Below, one piece after another: positions 39,706 to 47,843 of a stretch of 54,536 bases of DNA. Position numbers and translations under genes: made by a program. Where the stretch lies: the NCBI GenBank assembly GCA_036677505.1, contig JAVBWK010000034.1, positions 1 through 54,536 on the forward strand. Direction: 5' to 3'. Origin of the DNA: UBA2227 sp036677505 (GTDB lineage: Bacteria; Bacillota_I; Bacilli_A; Erysipelotrichales; Erysipelotrichaceae). Position 1 is the first letter of the stretch. Each line of letters begins with the position of its first letter. The notes under the pieces were generated by a model. That model saw only the letters and a list, made by a program, of their open reading frames with translations, was not told the origin of the DNA and ran no database searches.

Positions 39706-41007
39706 ATGGATTACTCAAACAAAGTCATTTCAGCAGAGCAGGCATTACGCCATGTCAAATCCAATGATGTGATCGTGACCGGATTAGGAGCGGCCCAAGG
39801 CCATGATTTTCTAATGCAGTTACATACGATCGCTGATCGGATTGAGAATGTTACTGTAACCAATTGTCTGCCTATGTCGGATTTCCCATTTATGAAGGAA
39901 GAGTATAGGGATAAGTTTTTTGTGGATGGCTGGTTTTACTCTCCGGCACTGCGTAAGGCCCACAAAAACGGCAATATTTCCTTTATTCCCAATCATTTGC
40001 ATTTGGCCGGGGTGAAGCGGTTGGATTTTGTCAAACCGAACATTTACGTGGGCAGTTGCAGTGCTGTTGACAAACATGGGTTTGTTTCTTTATCAACCGG
40101 AAATACATATGAGAAACGTATGATTGAAGCAGCGGATTTGGTTATTTTGGAAGTGAATCCGAATATGCCGAAAACATACGGTGATTTGGAAGTGCATATC
40201 AATGACATTGATTACATTATCGAAGCGGATTATCCGGTTCCCGTTTTACCGGAAGCGCCGATCAATGACAAAGATCTTAAGATCGGTCAGTATATTGCGG
40301 ATTTTGTTAAGGATGGCGATTGCATTCAGTTTGGTATCGGCGGTATCCCCAATGCTGTTGCTAATGCACTGGTGCATAAGAAAGACTTGGGTGTGCACAC
40401 CGAAATGCTGACGACCGGACTGATGAAACTGGCTAAGTTGGGTGTGGTCAACGGTTCAAAGAAAACCTTACATCGGGGGAAGATGGTATGCACCTTTGCT
40501 CTTGGATCTCAGGAGTTGTATGATTTCATCGATCAAAATCCATCCGTCATGATTTTGGATGGAAATTATGTCAATGACCCGCATATCATCGGGTTAAATG
40601 ATAATCAGATTTCCATCAATACTACCCTGGAAATTGATCTGACCGGTCAATGCTGCTCTGAGTCGATCGGTTCTGTTCAGTTTAGCGGTACCGGCGGTCA
40701 GGCCGATACGGCCATCGGTGCTCAGAAGGCTAAAAACGGGAAGTCATTTATTGCTTTATACTCGACAGCGATGGTTAAGAATGAATCCGGTGAACGGGAG
40801 GAAATATCGAAAATCGTTCCTCAACTTAAGCCTGGAGCCGCTGTTACCTTATCCCGGAATGATGTCGATTATGTCGTTACCGAGTATGGAGTGGCCGCTT
40901 TGCGTGGAACTAACATCCGACAACGTGTGCACCGACTAATAGAGATCGCACATCCGAAGTTCAGAGATGAGCTGTTAGCACAGGCAAAGGAAATCGGTAT
41001 CCTCTGA
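39706..41007 (+). CDS. Acetyl-CoA hydrolase / 4-hydroxybutyrate-type CoA-transferase
   Basis: A 433-residue family I CoA-transferase of the Cat1/AbfT group. The active-site glutamate is probably Glu233 in VHTEMLTTG. QFGIGGIPNAVANAL (about 208-222) and the late VVTEYGVAALRG are family hallmarks. It moves CoA from acetyl-CoA to another short acid, activating it for thiolysis, or releases acetate. It differs in type from the CoA-transferase at 3396. The ATG at 39706 follows AAGGAGGG; the stop overlaps the next start by one base. Confidence 0.88.
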   Translation: MDYSNKVISAEQALRHVKSNDVIVTGLGAAQGHDFLMQLHTIADRIENVTVTNCLPMSDFPFMKEEYRDKFFVDGWFYSPALRKAHKNGNISFIPNHLHLAGVKRLDFVKPNIYVGSCSAVDKHGFVSLSTGNTYEKRMIEAADLVILEVNPNMPKTYGDLEVHINDIDYIIEADYPVPVLPEAPINDKDLKIGQYIADFVKDGDCIQFGIGGIPNAVANALVHKKDLGVHTEMLTTGLMKLAKLGVVNGSKKTLHRGKMVCTFALGSQELYDFIDQNPSVMILDGNYVNDPHIIGLNDNQISINTTLEIDLTGQCCSESIGSVQFSGTGGQADTAIGAQKAKNGKSFIALYSTAMVKNESGEREEISKIVPQLKPGAAVTLSRNDVDYVVTEYGVAALRGTNIRQRVHRLIEIAHPKFRDELLAQAKEIGIL

Positions 41008-41825
41008 TGGCAACGTTTCCTTTTAAAGAGTTTACGGTTTACTATGAGTCCTACGGCGAAGGGAAACCGCTTGTCATTCTCAATGGAATCATGATGTCTA
41101 CTGTCAGCTGGCAGTCATTTGTAAAGTCGTTCAGTCAGTATAATCGTCTGATTCTGGTAGATATGCTTGATCAGGGAAATTCAAGTAAGCTGATTGGCCA
41201 GTCGTATGATCAGTCATTGCAGGTTGAAGTGATCAAGGCTTTAGCGGACCATCTTAATTTGGACAAGATATATTTGTTTGGGATCTCATATGGCGGGGAA
41301 GTCGCGATGAAGTTTGCTCTGAAGTATCAGGAGCGATGTGAGCGTTTACTGCTGTTTAATACGACCGCTAAAACATCTCCGTGGCTGCGCGAGATCGGTT
41401 ATGCCTGGAATAAAGCAGCGAGTGACGGCCAGGCGTACTACTCTACGACGATCCCGACGATTTATTCACCTCAGTTTTTTAACAGAAACACCGAGTGGAT
41501 CGAGCACAGGAAATCCATCCTATTGCCGATTTTCAGTAATCCGGCTTTTACAGATGCCATGATTCGACTGACCGACAGTGCTGAGTTTCATGATGTAGCA
41601 GATCAAGTATGCAATATTGAAGTTCCGACACTGATCGTCGGATGTGAAAATGATTATATCACCCCTTTGGCAGAGCAGCAATTTCTTGCCCGTCAGATTC
41701 CAAATTCGCAGTTGGTGATCATCCCAGACTCAGGGCATGCATCAATGTATGAAAAGCCATATTTATTTACTTCGCTGGTCCTCGGCTATGTTCTGGCGGA
41801 TCATGTTACATTTAAGATTGGATAG
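41007..41825 (+). CDS. Alpha/beta hydrolase (second in cluster)
   Basis: A 272-residue alpha/beta hydrolase. The nucleophile elbow is FGISYGGE, the acid is probably in GCENDYITP, and the His is in SGHASMYEKP. The oxyanion loop ILNGIMMST differs from the usual HG pattern (NG instead). No signal peptide is seen. It overlaps the CoA-transferase stop by one base, so it is coupled to it. Resemblance is to MhpC/BioH-like enzymes; the substrate is unknown. Confidence 0.85.
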   Translation: MATFPFKEFTVYYESYGEGKPLVILNGIMMSTVSWQSFVKSFSQYNRLILVDMLDQGNSSKLIGQSYDQSLQVEVIKALADHLNLDKIYLFGISYGGEVAMKFALKYQERCERLLLFNTTAKTSPWLREIGYAWNKAASDGQAYYSTTIPTIYSPQFFNRNTEWIEHRKSILLPIFSNPAFTDAMIRLTDSAEFHDVADQVCNIEVPTLIVGCENDYITPLAEQQFLARQIPNSQLVIIPDSGHASMYEKPYLFTSLVLGYVLADHVTFKIG

Positions 41826-41829
41826 TTCA

Positions 41830-41858
41830 TTGTCAACAACCTTGCATCATGATATTAT
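41830..41858 (+). promoter_or_regulatory. Promoter of the TetR gene
   Basis: TTGTCA (41830-41835) and TATTAT (41853-41858) are 17 bp apart. The palindrome ATCATGAT (41846-41853) lies inside, a possible self-regulation site. Confidence 0.65.
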
Positions 41859-41882
41859 AGGTGCAGCCATAGGAGTGTGTGT

Positions 41883-42479
41883 ATGCAATCATTAGTAAAT
41901 CAACCCAAAACAAAACGAGGGCAAGCCACCTTGGATCGATTGACCAATGCGGCAGAACAATTGTTTTATCAGAAGGGATATCACGGAACATCGATTAATG
42001 ATATCACGGGATTGGCCAATGTCGCTCCGGGTACTTTCTATATATATTTTGAGGATAAAATGAGTCTGTACTGTTACTTACTGCTTCAGTACAGTCATCG
42101 GATCCGCATGCAGATTGCCAAAGAAGTCAAGAAATGTACAACCCGAAAAGAAGCCGAGCGTGCCGGATTAAAAGCTTTTCTGCATTTTATCAACGATCAC
42201 AAGCATATTTATAACATCATCTGGGAATCTTTATATATCGATAAGCGGTTGTTCATCGATTATTATACGAAATTTGCGCAGAATTATATCTCGCAGATTG
42301 AAGTAGCCCAGGCCAATCATCAGATGAAAGTGTATGATCCGGAAGTCGTCAGTTTCTTGCTGATGGGCATATCCAACTTCATCGGGTTGAATTGGGTCAT
42401 GTTTAAGGAAACCGACAATTTTGATTATGTCGTAGACCAGGTCATCAATATACTAGACAAAGGTTTATTTGTCGACTAG
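41883..42479 (+). CDS. TetR-family transcriptional regulator
   Basis: A 198-residue TetR-type regulator. Residues about 15-62 are the DNA-binding domain (TNAAEQLFYQKGYHGTSINDI...GTFYIYFEDK style). The C-terminal helices should bind an effector, perhaps the imported acid or its CoA ester. ATG 41883 is seven bases after AGGAG. It has its own promoter and terminator at the end of the catabolic cluster, so it is the natural candidate to control the thiolase promoter at 31010 and itself. The overall length is normal. Confidence 0.92.
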   Translation: MQSLVNQPKTKRGQATLDRLTNAAEQLFYQKGYHGTSINDITGLANVAPGTFYIYFEDKMSLYCYLLLQYSHRIRMQIAKEVKKCTTRKEAERAGLKAFLHFINDHKHIYNIIWESLYIDKRLFIDYYTKFAQNYISQIEVAQANHQMKVYDPEVVSFLLMGISNFIGLNWVMFKETDNFDYVVDQVINILDKGLFVD

Positions 42480-42498
42480 GCTCATCTGAGCCTTTTTT
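42479..42498 (+). terminator. Terminator of the TetR gene
   Basis: GGCTC-ATCT-GAGCC followed by six T's. The coaD start lies 13 bp further on. Confidence 0.85.
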
Positions 42499-42510
42499 GG
42501 CGGAGGTACT

Positions 42511-43002
42511 ATGAAAGCATGTTATCCGGGTACATTTGACCCGTTGACCAACGGCCATATGGATATCATTGAACGAGCCGCAAAAATTGCGGATGAACTA
42601 ATCGTTGCCATTATGATCAATCCCGATAAGAAGGTTCTTTTTTCCGTGAGTGAACGTATAGAAATGATTGCAGAAGCAGTCGTTCATTTACCCAATGTTC
42701 GCGTTGAAGCATCTGAAGGTCTGACAGTCGATCTGTGCCGTCGCTTAGGAGCTTCAGTTTTGATTCGCGGGATCCGGGCCGTCATGGACTATGAGTATGA
42801 ACTTCAACAGTCAACCGCAAACATGATGTTAGATGATTCGATTGAATCTGTGTTTTTGGTGGCAACACCGGAATTATCCTTCATTTCTTCTTCGGTCGTT
42901 AAAAACCTGGTCATATCCGGTGGAGATGCCGAGAAATTCGTTCCTTCAGCTATCAATCGGAAATTAAAGGAGAAAATCCATGGAAATCATCCTGGCCTCT
43001 AA
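42511..43002 (+). CDS. coaD: Phosphopantetheine adenylyltransferase
   Basis: A 163-residue nucleotidyltransferase that makes dephospho-CoA from phosphopantetheine and ATP, the fourth step of CoA synthesis. The N-terminal GTFDPLTNGH is the substrate/ATP motif, RGIRAVMDYEYELQ and SFISSSVVK are the other family signatures. Length is standard. The 3' end overlaps maf by 23 bases, so the two are cotranslated. A CoA gene beside CoA-dependent catabolic genes may be chance. Confidence 0.97.
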   Translation: MKACYPGTFDPLTNGHMDIIERAAKIADELIVAIMINPDKKVLFSVSERIEMIAEAVVHLPNVRVEASEGLTVDLCRRLGASVLIRGIRAVMDYEYELQQSTANMMLDDSIESVFLVATPELSFISSSVVKNLVISGGDAEKFVPSAINRKLKEKIHGNHPGL

Positions 43003-43531
43003 ATCCCCGAGAAGAAAGCAGCTGCTGGCTTTATGCGGAGTGGATTTTAAGGTGCGTGAAGCCGATCTTGATGAAGTACTTGATGAGTCATTGAGTAAAG
43101 TACAGGCCATCGAACTGCTCGCTTATCATAAAGCATTGACCGTTTGGCAACTTCATCCTCAATCCTTGGTCATCGGTGCTGACACGATCGTATTGGCGGA
43201 TGATGAAGTGTTGGGTAAGCCCAATAATCATGAAGATGCGAAAGCGATGCTGAGGAAACTTTCCGGTCGTACACATCAGGTCATTACCGGTGTCTGTATG
43301 ATGGATCAGAGTAAGCAAGAAATTTTCTCATCGGTCGTTGAAGTTGATTTTTGCGTGTTGAGCGAAAAAGAAATCGAAGACTATGTGAACAGCGGTGAAC
43401 CTATGGATAAAGCCGGTGCTTATGGCATTCAAGGTCTGGCAGCCTGCTTTGTCAAAAGCATCCGCGGAGACTATTATGCGGTCATGGGTATGCCGGTATC
43501 CAAGGTGTATGAACACCTAAAGAATTGGTAG
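42980..43531 (+). CDS. maf: Maf-family nucleoside triphosphate pyrophosphatase
   Basis: A 183-residue Maf protein, a house-cleaning pyrophosphatase acting on dTTP/UTP or modified nucleotides and linked to septum formation. The signature ILASKSPRRKQLL is at the N-terminus, and VIGADTIV and KAGAYGIQG are the other conserved blocks. It starts inside coaD with an internal AAAGGAG. No clear terminator follows before the tRNA. Confidence 0.96.
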   Translation: MEIILASKSPRRKQLLALCGVDFKVREADLDEVLDESLSKVQAIELLAYHKALTVWQLHPQSLVIGADTIVLADDEVLGKPNNHEDAKAMLRKLSGRTHQVITGVCMMDQSKQEIFSSVVEVDFCVLSEKEIEDYVNSGEPMDKAGAYGIQGLAACFVKSIRGDYYAVMGMPVSKVYEHLKNW

Positions 43532-43547
43532 TTTTTAATAAAAAGGG

Positions 43548-43576
43548 TTGCTTTTTTCAGTGGTTTTTATTATCAT
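43548..43576 (+). promoter_or_regulatory. Promoter of tRNA-Thr
   Basis: TTGCTT (43548-43553) and TATCAT (43571-43576) are 17 bp apart, 14 bp before the tRNA. Confidence 0.6.
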
Positions 43577-43590
43577 TGTTTATGCACTAT

Positions 43591-43664
43591 GCCGCTATAG
43601 TTCAATGGTAAAACGGAGCAATGGTAATGCTCAGTTCCCAGTTCAATTCTGGGTAGCGGCACCA
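43591..43664 (+). tRNA. tRNA-Thr(GGT)
   Basis: A 74-nt cloverleaf with acceptor GCCGCTA/TAGCGGC, discriminator A and encoded CCA. The loop ATGGTAA (43621-43627) gives anticodon GGT at 43623-43625. Pairs G1-C72 and C2-G71 agree with threonine identity. The short D-arm (GTTCAATGGTAAAAC) looks like that of tRNA-Gly. Confidence 0.88.
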
Positions 43665-43675
43665 TTTGATGCCTG

Positions 43676-43697
43676 AAGCACCGAAAGGTGCTTTTTT
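43676..43697 (+). terminator. Terminator of tRNA-Thr
   Basis: AAGCACC-GAAA-GGTGCTT followed by T's. Confidence 0.88.
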
Positions 43698-43699
43698 AG

Positions 43700-43728
43700 T
43701 TTAACTTTATGGTGATTTTCGATATAAT
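43700..43728 (+). promoter_or_regulatory. Promoter of the nucleotidyltransferase gene
   Basis: TATAAT (43723-43728) with a weak -35 TTTAAC (43700-43705) at 17 bp. Confidence 0.5.
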
Positions 43729-43756
43729 TTAGAGGGTATAAAGGGTGGAGTTACAT

Positions 43757-44662
43757 ATGAAAAAACCAGTGTTAGTCATACTTGCTGCCGGCATGGGCAG
43801 TCGCTATGGCGGATTAAAACAGATTGATGCGGTCGGAACCAATGGCGAGAGCATCATCGATTTCTCGATTTACGATGCCAAAGAAGCAGGATTTGAGACT
43901 GTTGTCTTGATCATTCGAAAAGAACATGAACAGGCTTTTGAGCAGGCATTAGGTTCAAGAATCCGCAGGCATATGCACGTTGTTTACGCTTATCAGGACA
44001 TGAATGATTTACCCGATGGATATACATTGCCTGCGGGTCGCGAAAAACCGTGGGGTACGACCCATGCGCTGTTAGCATGCCGTGATATCTTGGATGGTCC
44101 ATTTATGATCATCAATGCGGATGATTATTATGGTAAAGATTCTTTCAAAATTATGTATGAATATTTGAATGAAGAAATAGTTGACGGCGAATATGCGATG
44201 GTCGGATACATTCTTGAAAATACGGTAACACGATCAGGGATGGTCACTCGGGCTGTGTGTGAGAATGAAGGCGGATATCTCAAGAGAATCGTCGAGCGGC
44301 CGAGAATCGGCTATGCGGATGACACTCTGAAAGTTGAAATCGATGGAGAAATGAAGGCCATCGATCCCAAGAGTCAAGTCTCGATGAACTACTGGGGATT
44401 TACCCCGGCCGTCATTCCATACTTTCAGTTTGTCTTTAAACGATTCTTACAGAGAGAACTTGAACAAAATCCACTCAAATGTGAACACGTCCTTCCGACA
44501 GCCGTCGGAGAAGGTTTAGCAGATCAAATGTTTCGCGTGAAGATGCTGACAAGCAACGATCGGTGGTTTGGTGTCACCTATCGCGAAGATAAGCCGATGG
44601 TCGTAGAGGCACTGGCGAAGATGAAAGAAGAAGGATTGTATCCGTTCGATTTATGGGCATAG
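43757..44662 (+). CDS. Sugar/NTP nucleotidyltransferase family protein
   Basis: A 301-residue protein with an N-terminal nucleotidyltransferase fold: LAAGMGSRYGGLKQID is the NTP-binding signature and INADDYYG the metal-binding region. Such enzymes join a nucleotide to a sugar phosphate or phosphocholine. The second half (about 170-300) is specific to its subgroup and I cannot name the substrate. ATG 43757 follows GGGTGGAG by six bases. It is monocistronic. Confidence 0.83.
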   Translation: MKKPVLVILAAGMGSRYGGLKQIDAVGTNGESIIDFSIYDAKEAGFETVVLIIRKEHEQAFEQALGSRIRRHMHVVYAYQDMNDLPDGYTLPAGREKPWGTTHALLACRDILDGPFMIINADDYYGKDSFKIMYEYLNEEIVDGEYAMVGYILENTVTRSGMVTRAVCENEGGYLKRIVERPRIGYADDTLKVEIDGEMKAIDPKSQVSMNYWGFTPAVIPYFQFVFKRFLQRELEQNPLKCEHVLPTAVGEGLADQMFRVKMLTSNDRWFGVTYREDKPMVVEALAKMKEEGLYPFDLWA

Positions 44663-44690
44663 AAAAAGGGGGCAAAGCTGCCCCCTTTAG
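44663..44690. terminator. Terminator between nucleotidyltransferase and TraB-like genes
   Basis: GGGGGCA-AAGC-TGCCCCC, extended by A-T pairs. It has a good T-run for the minus-strand gene and a weaker one for the plus strand. Confidence 0.85.
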
Positions 44691-45853
44691 AATACTGTTT
44701 TAAAGAAGTTTTTGAATATTTCCATGGTCGAGAGGATCGTTCCAAGCGATGAGAACAGATTTGCACTCATTACCACCAACAGTACATGCAAGAATCGATT
44801 GCTCATAAATCCGCGGACCGAATTGATATCCTCAGATATACGCTCGAGATCTGAAACCTTCGGCTTGCGCATGATGGCTTCGACAATGCCGGCAAACCAT
44901 CCGGCAGCTAACAGCGGAGACAGCGAACTGATCGGAGCGGCTAAAAACGCCGTAAGTATCGACAGGGGATGCCCTAATACCAAAGCTGTGCCAAGTGCAG
45001 ACAATCCGCCATTGAGAATGATCCAGGTCATGACTTGACGCACTCCGATCGAAGAATCAAAACTGAAAGTTATTATTATAAGTAATAATATCAGTACCGG
45101 AATCAGCCATCCGGAAATCTTGGAAAACCATGTTTTCTCCGGAATTTTGTCTAATTGTACTAAACTGTTAGTATTGTGGATCTCTCTTAATATTCCGGGA
45201 GCATGGGCTGCACCAACTACCGCAACCACAAGATCACCTGGAGCCTGTTTGATGCTTTGTGCCATATATTTATCACGTTCATCCACTAATCCGGTTTTAA
45301 TAGAAGGAAATTTGCCGCCGACTTCCTTAAGTGCTAATTCAATCATGTCGGACTGTTTCAGTTCTTCAAGTTTCTCTTCAGTGATTTTCTCTTCAACAAA
45401 CAAACTGGTCAGAAGTGCGCTCATCAGCCTGATTTTCTCCCAAAAGCGCAGCGACCGCCAGATCCGGATGAATGTCGTTTGGATATTACGGTCAATAGTT
45501 CGAATATGTGCACCGATGTCCTTAGCGCTTTGAAACGCCTGAAGCATCTCGGCCCCCACGGCAATATCCAATTGCTTGGCGATTTTGCGCTGATATGAGC
45601 TTAAGATGAGATTTGTAAGCAAGTATCCCGCTTGTTTGCGCTTAATGATAGTGATAATATCGACATTGTCCCAGGATTGCTTCTCCGTAAAAGCTTTTGC
45701 GCGCTGAGCATCCAGTTCGACACATACGGTTGCTGGGCGGTAGTGTTCGATTGTTTCTTTCACATCCAAAACGCTTTGGGCTGATACATGGGCTGTTTTG
45801 ACCAGAATGACCGTTTTGTTTTCAAGGGTGATCGTGATGACAGATTCGTTCAT
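44687..45853 (-). CDS. TraB/PrgY-family membrane protein
   Basis: A 388-residue protein of the TraB/PrgY family. The N-terminal domain (1-240) has the conserved HVS motif in VKTAHVSAQS, the acid motif VCVELDAQR and GAAHAPGI, which resemble Tiki/GumN-like metal-dependent proteases. The C-terminal 140 residues carry about four membrane helices. Enterococcal PrgY/TraB reduce activity of secreted pheromone peptides. No pheromone gene is visible here, and chromosomal members are widespread, so the role is open. Confidence 0.9.
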   Translation of the reverse strand: MNESVITITLENKTVILVKTAHVSAQSVLDVKETIEHYRPATVCVELDAQRAKAFTEKQSWDNVDIITIIKRKQAGYLLTNLILSSYQRKIAKQLDIAVGAEMLQAFQSAKDIGAHIRTIDRNIQTTFIRIWRSLRFWEKIRLMSALLTSLFVEEKITEEKLEELKQSDMIELALKEVGGKFPSIKTGLVDERDKYMAQSIKQAPGDLVVAVVGAAHAPGILREIHNTNSLVQLDKIPEKTWFSKISGWLIPVLILLLIIITFSFDSSIGVRQVMTWIILNGGLSALGTALVLGHPLSILTAFLAAPISSLSPLLAAGWFAGIVEAIMRKPKVSDLERISEDINSVRGFMSNRFLHVLLVVMSANLFSSLGTILSTMEIFKNFFKTVF

Positions 45854-45864
45854 AAGTACCTCAC

Positions 45865-45899
45865 TTGTACATTGTAATCAAAGATAAGGTATAATACAA
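45865..45899. promoter_or_regulatory. Overlapping divergent promoters
   Basis: Minus strand: TTGTAT (45899-45894) and TACAAT (45876-45871), 17 bp apart, for the TraB-like gene. Plus strand: TATAAT (45890-45895) with TTGTAC (45865-45870) at 19 bp, for the hydrolase gene. The two share bases, so they cannot both be occupied at once. Confidence 0.55.
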
Positions 45900-45944
45900 G
45901 CAGTTAACGATGATATAAAAAGAGACATATAACGGGAGAATGAT

Positions 45945-46685
45945 ATGAGAAACAAGCGAGCCAGATATTTCAGATATATCACACTGATTGCAATTCTGAT
46001 TTTTGCGGTTACAGTATACCTTTTTCAGAATTATCCGCCAGCCGATGAGGCGGTGACTTTGATCGAAAGTCAGAGCGATGAGATCGTTGAAGTAAAAACA
46101 GGGCTTCGAAAAGCTTTGGTTATCACACCGGAGAATGTGGATGTGACAACCGGCTGGCTGATTTATCCCGGAGGTAAAGTGGATTACCGGGCGTATGCGG
46201 TCTTGGGATATCAGTTGGCACAGGCATCGGGTCAAAGGGTCATCATCGTTTCGTTCCCGTTTCATCTTGCTGTGTTTGACATTAATGCAGGTAAGGCCTG
46301 GATGGAAGAATTCGATGATACGGAACAATGGTACGTCGTCGGTCACTCCTTGGGCGGTGTGATGGGTGCTCAGATGGCTAAAAGCAGCGAGAAGATCATA
46401 GGTATCGGATTTCTGGCTTCATATCCGGCTGCTGATTTCTCTGGCACTGACATCCGAATGATATCCATACGGGGTTCTGCGGATAAAATACTGAATTTGG
46501 CTTCGTTTGCTGACGCACAGAGCAAGTTTTCACCGTACACAGAATTTTATGTGATCCAGGGTGGAAATCACTCCCAGTTTGGTTCCTATGGGTTTCAGAA
46601 AGATGACGGTCTGGCCTCGGTCAGTAAAGAAGAACAAATCCAGACAGTCGTTGATTTTCTGGTGCTGTGGGGCAGCGAAAAGTAA
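45945..46685 (+). CDS. Membrane-anchored alpha/beta hydrolase
   Basis: A 246-residue protein with a basic N-terminus and one membrane segment (about 10-28), placing the rest outside the cell. The hydrolase domain is short: nucleophile Ser in VVGHSLGGVMG, acid probably in SIRGSADKIL, His in GGNHSQFG. The GNHSQFG and IYPGGKVD motifs suit the compact Abhydrolase_5 type. The substrate is unknown. It has its own promoter, divergent from the TraB-like gene. Confidence 0.83.
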   Translation: MRNKRARYFRYITLIAILIFAVTVYLFQNYPPADEAVTLIESQSDEIVEVKTGLRKALVITPENVDVTTGWLIYPGGKVDYRAYAVLGYQLAQASGQRVIIVSFPFHLAVFDINAGKAWMEEFDDTEQWYVVGHSLGGVMGAQMAKSSEKIIGIGFLASYPAADFSGTDIRMISIRGSADKILNLASFADAQSKFSPYTEFYVIQGGNHSQFGSYGFQKDDGLASVSKEEQIQTVVDFLVLWGSEK

Positions 46686-46707
46686 GGTTTTTTAACAAAC
46701 CAAGATG

Positions 46708-46716
46708 TGTTATAAT
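46708..46716 (+). promoter_or_regulatory. Extended -10 promoter of the cdaA-cdaR-glmM operon
   Basis: TGT-TATAAT at 46708-46716, 26 bp before the cdaA start. The upstream T-rich stretch gives no clear -35. Confidence 0.55.
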
Positions 46717-46742
46717 TAAAACTGCTTAAAGGAGGACGAACC

Positions 46743-47843
46743 ATGTTGAATTATTCAACCATTCAAACGATCATTCAAATTCTGCGAATGTTTTTTGATA
46801 TCGTTTTGATGTGGATTCTGTTATATTACACAATCCGAATCGTCAGAAACAACAGCCGGACGATCCAGATTTTCAAAGGGATCATCTTGGTCTTAGTTAT
46901 AAAATCAATTGCAACATTTTTTAATTTCCGTACCGTGGCGTGGTTGGCTGATATGTTTGTTACTTGGGGATTTTTGGCCGTTATCATTATTTTTCAACCG
47001 GAAATCCGCGGACTGCTGGAAAGACTGGGTAAATCCAGTGTGTTCTCCCGTTTGAATGCATTATCCGGCAATGAACGTGAGCAATTGATCAATGAACTGG
47101 TTAATGCAACAATGCAGCTTTCTGATACTCAAACCGGAGCATTGATTACCTTAGAACAGTCTCACTCATTGACGGATTATATCAAAACCGGCACTCCGAT
47201 GAACTCTGTGGTTACCTCCGAACTTTTGTGTTCGATTTTTGTTACATCCACACCGCTTCATGACGGAGCCGTAATCATTCAAGGGGATCGGATCGCCTGC
47301 GCTTCCGCCTATTTCCCGCCGACCAACATGGAACTTCCTTCGCGTTACGGTGCACGCCATCGAGCTGCCATCGGCATCAGTGAGATTACCGATTCCATCA
47401 CGATCATTGTTTCTGAGGAAACCGGAAAAGTGTCGATCGCTGAAGAAGGGAAACTGATTCAGGTGACGAAGGATAAACTGCATGATTATTTGCATCGTAT
47501 GATCATGAATCAGGAAACTGATGTAAAATATGAACCTCAACAGGAAGAGCGGTGGTTACCGTTTTCGTTTAGGGAAGGGAAACCGGCAGTTATCGAGGCT
47601 GAACCTGAGCCGATTGGTGATCAGCCATTGGCAGCGAAAGAAATCATTGCTCCGGCAATTAAAAAAGAAGACCACAGTACTGAAGTGCTTTTTAAGCGAT
47701 TTAAAAAGAAACATGCGAAAAAGGATCTTGTCATTGAAAAATCCGAGGTATCAGAACCGGTAAATGAGGATTTGTCGTTGGATTTAAAGACAGATGATCA
47801 AGCATCCGATGATTCGAATAAGTCAGGAGGTGAGCCGCAATGA
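46743..47843 (+). CDS. cdaA: Diadenylate cyclase CdaA with a long C-terminal tail
   Basis: A 366-residue membrane-bound diadenylate cyclase, making the second messenger c-di-AMP from two ATP. Three membrane helices (about 14-90) precede the DAC domain, whose catalytic motifs Asp174-Gly-Ala176 and Arg205-His-Arg207 are intact. The family is usually about 270 residues. Here about 95 further residues (270-366), rich in Glu, Lys and Pro, form a probably disordered tail. The stop overlaps the cdaR start (ATGA). c-di-AMP controls potassium and osmolyte balance and cell wall integrity. Confidence 0.95.
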   Translation: MLNYSTIQTIIQILRMFFDIVLMWILLYYTIRIVRNNSRTIQIFKGIILVLVIKSIATFFNFRTVAWLADMFVTWGFLAVIIIFQPEIRGLLERLGKSSVFSRLNALSGNEREQLINELVNATMQLSDTQTGALITLEQSHSLTDYIKTGTPMNSVVTSELLCSIFVTSTPLHDGAVIIQGDRIACASAYFPPTNMELPSRYGARHRAAIGISEITDSITIIVSEETGKVSIAEEGKLIQVTKDKLHDYLHRMIMNQETDVKYEPQQEERWLPFSFREGKPAVIEAEPEPIGDQPLAAKEIIAPAIKKEDHSTEVLFKRFKKKHAKKDLVIEKSEVSEPVNEDLSLDLKTDDQASDDSNKSGGEPQ

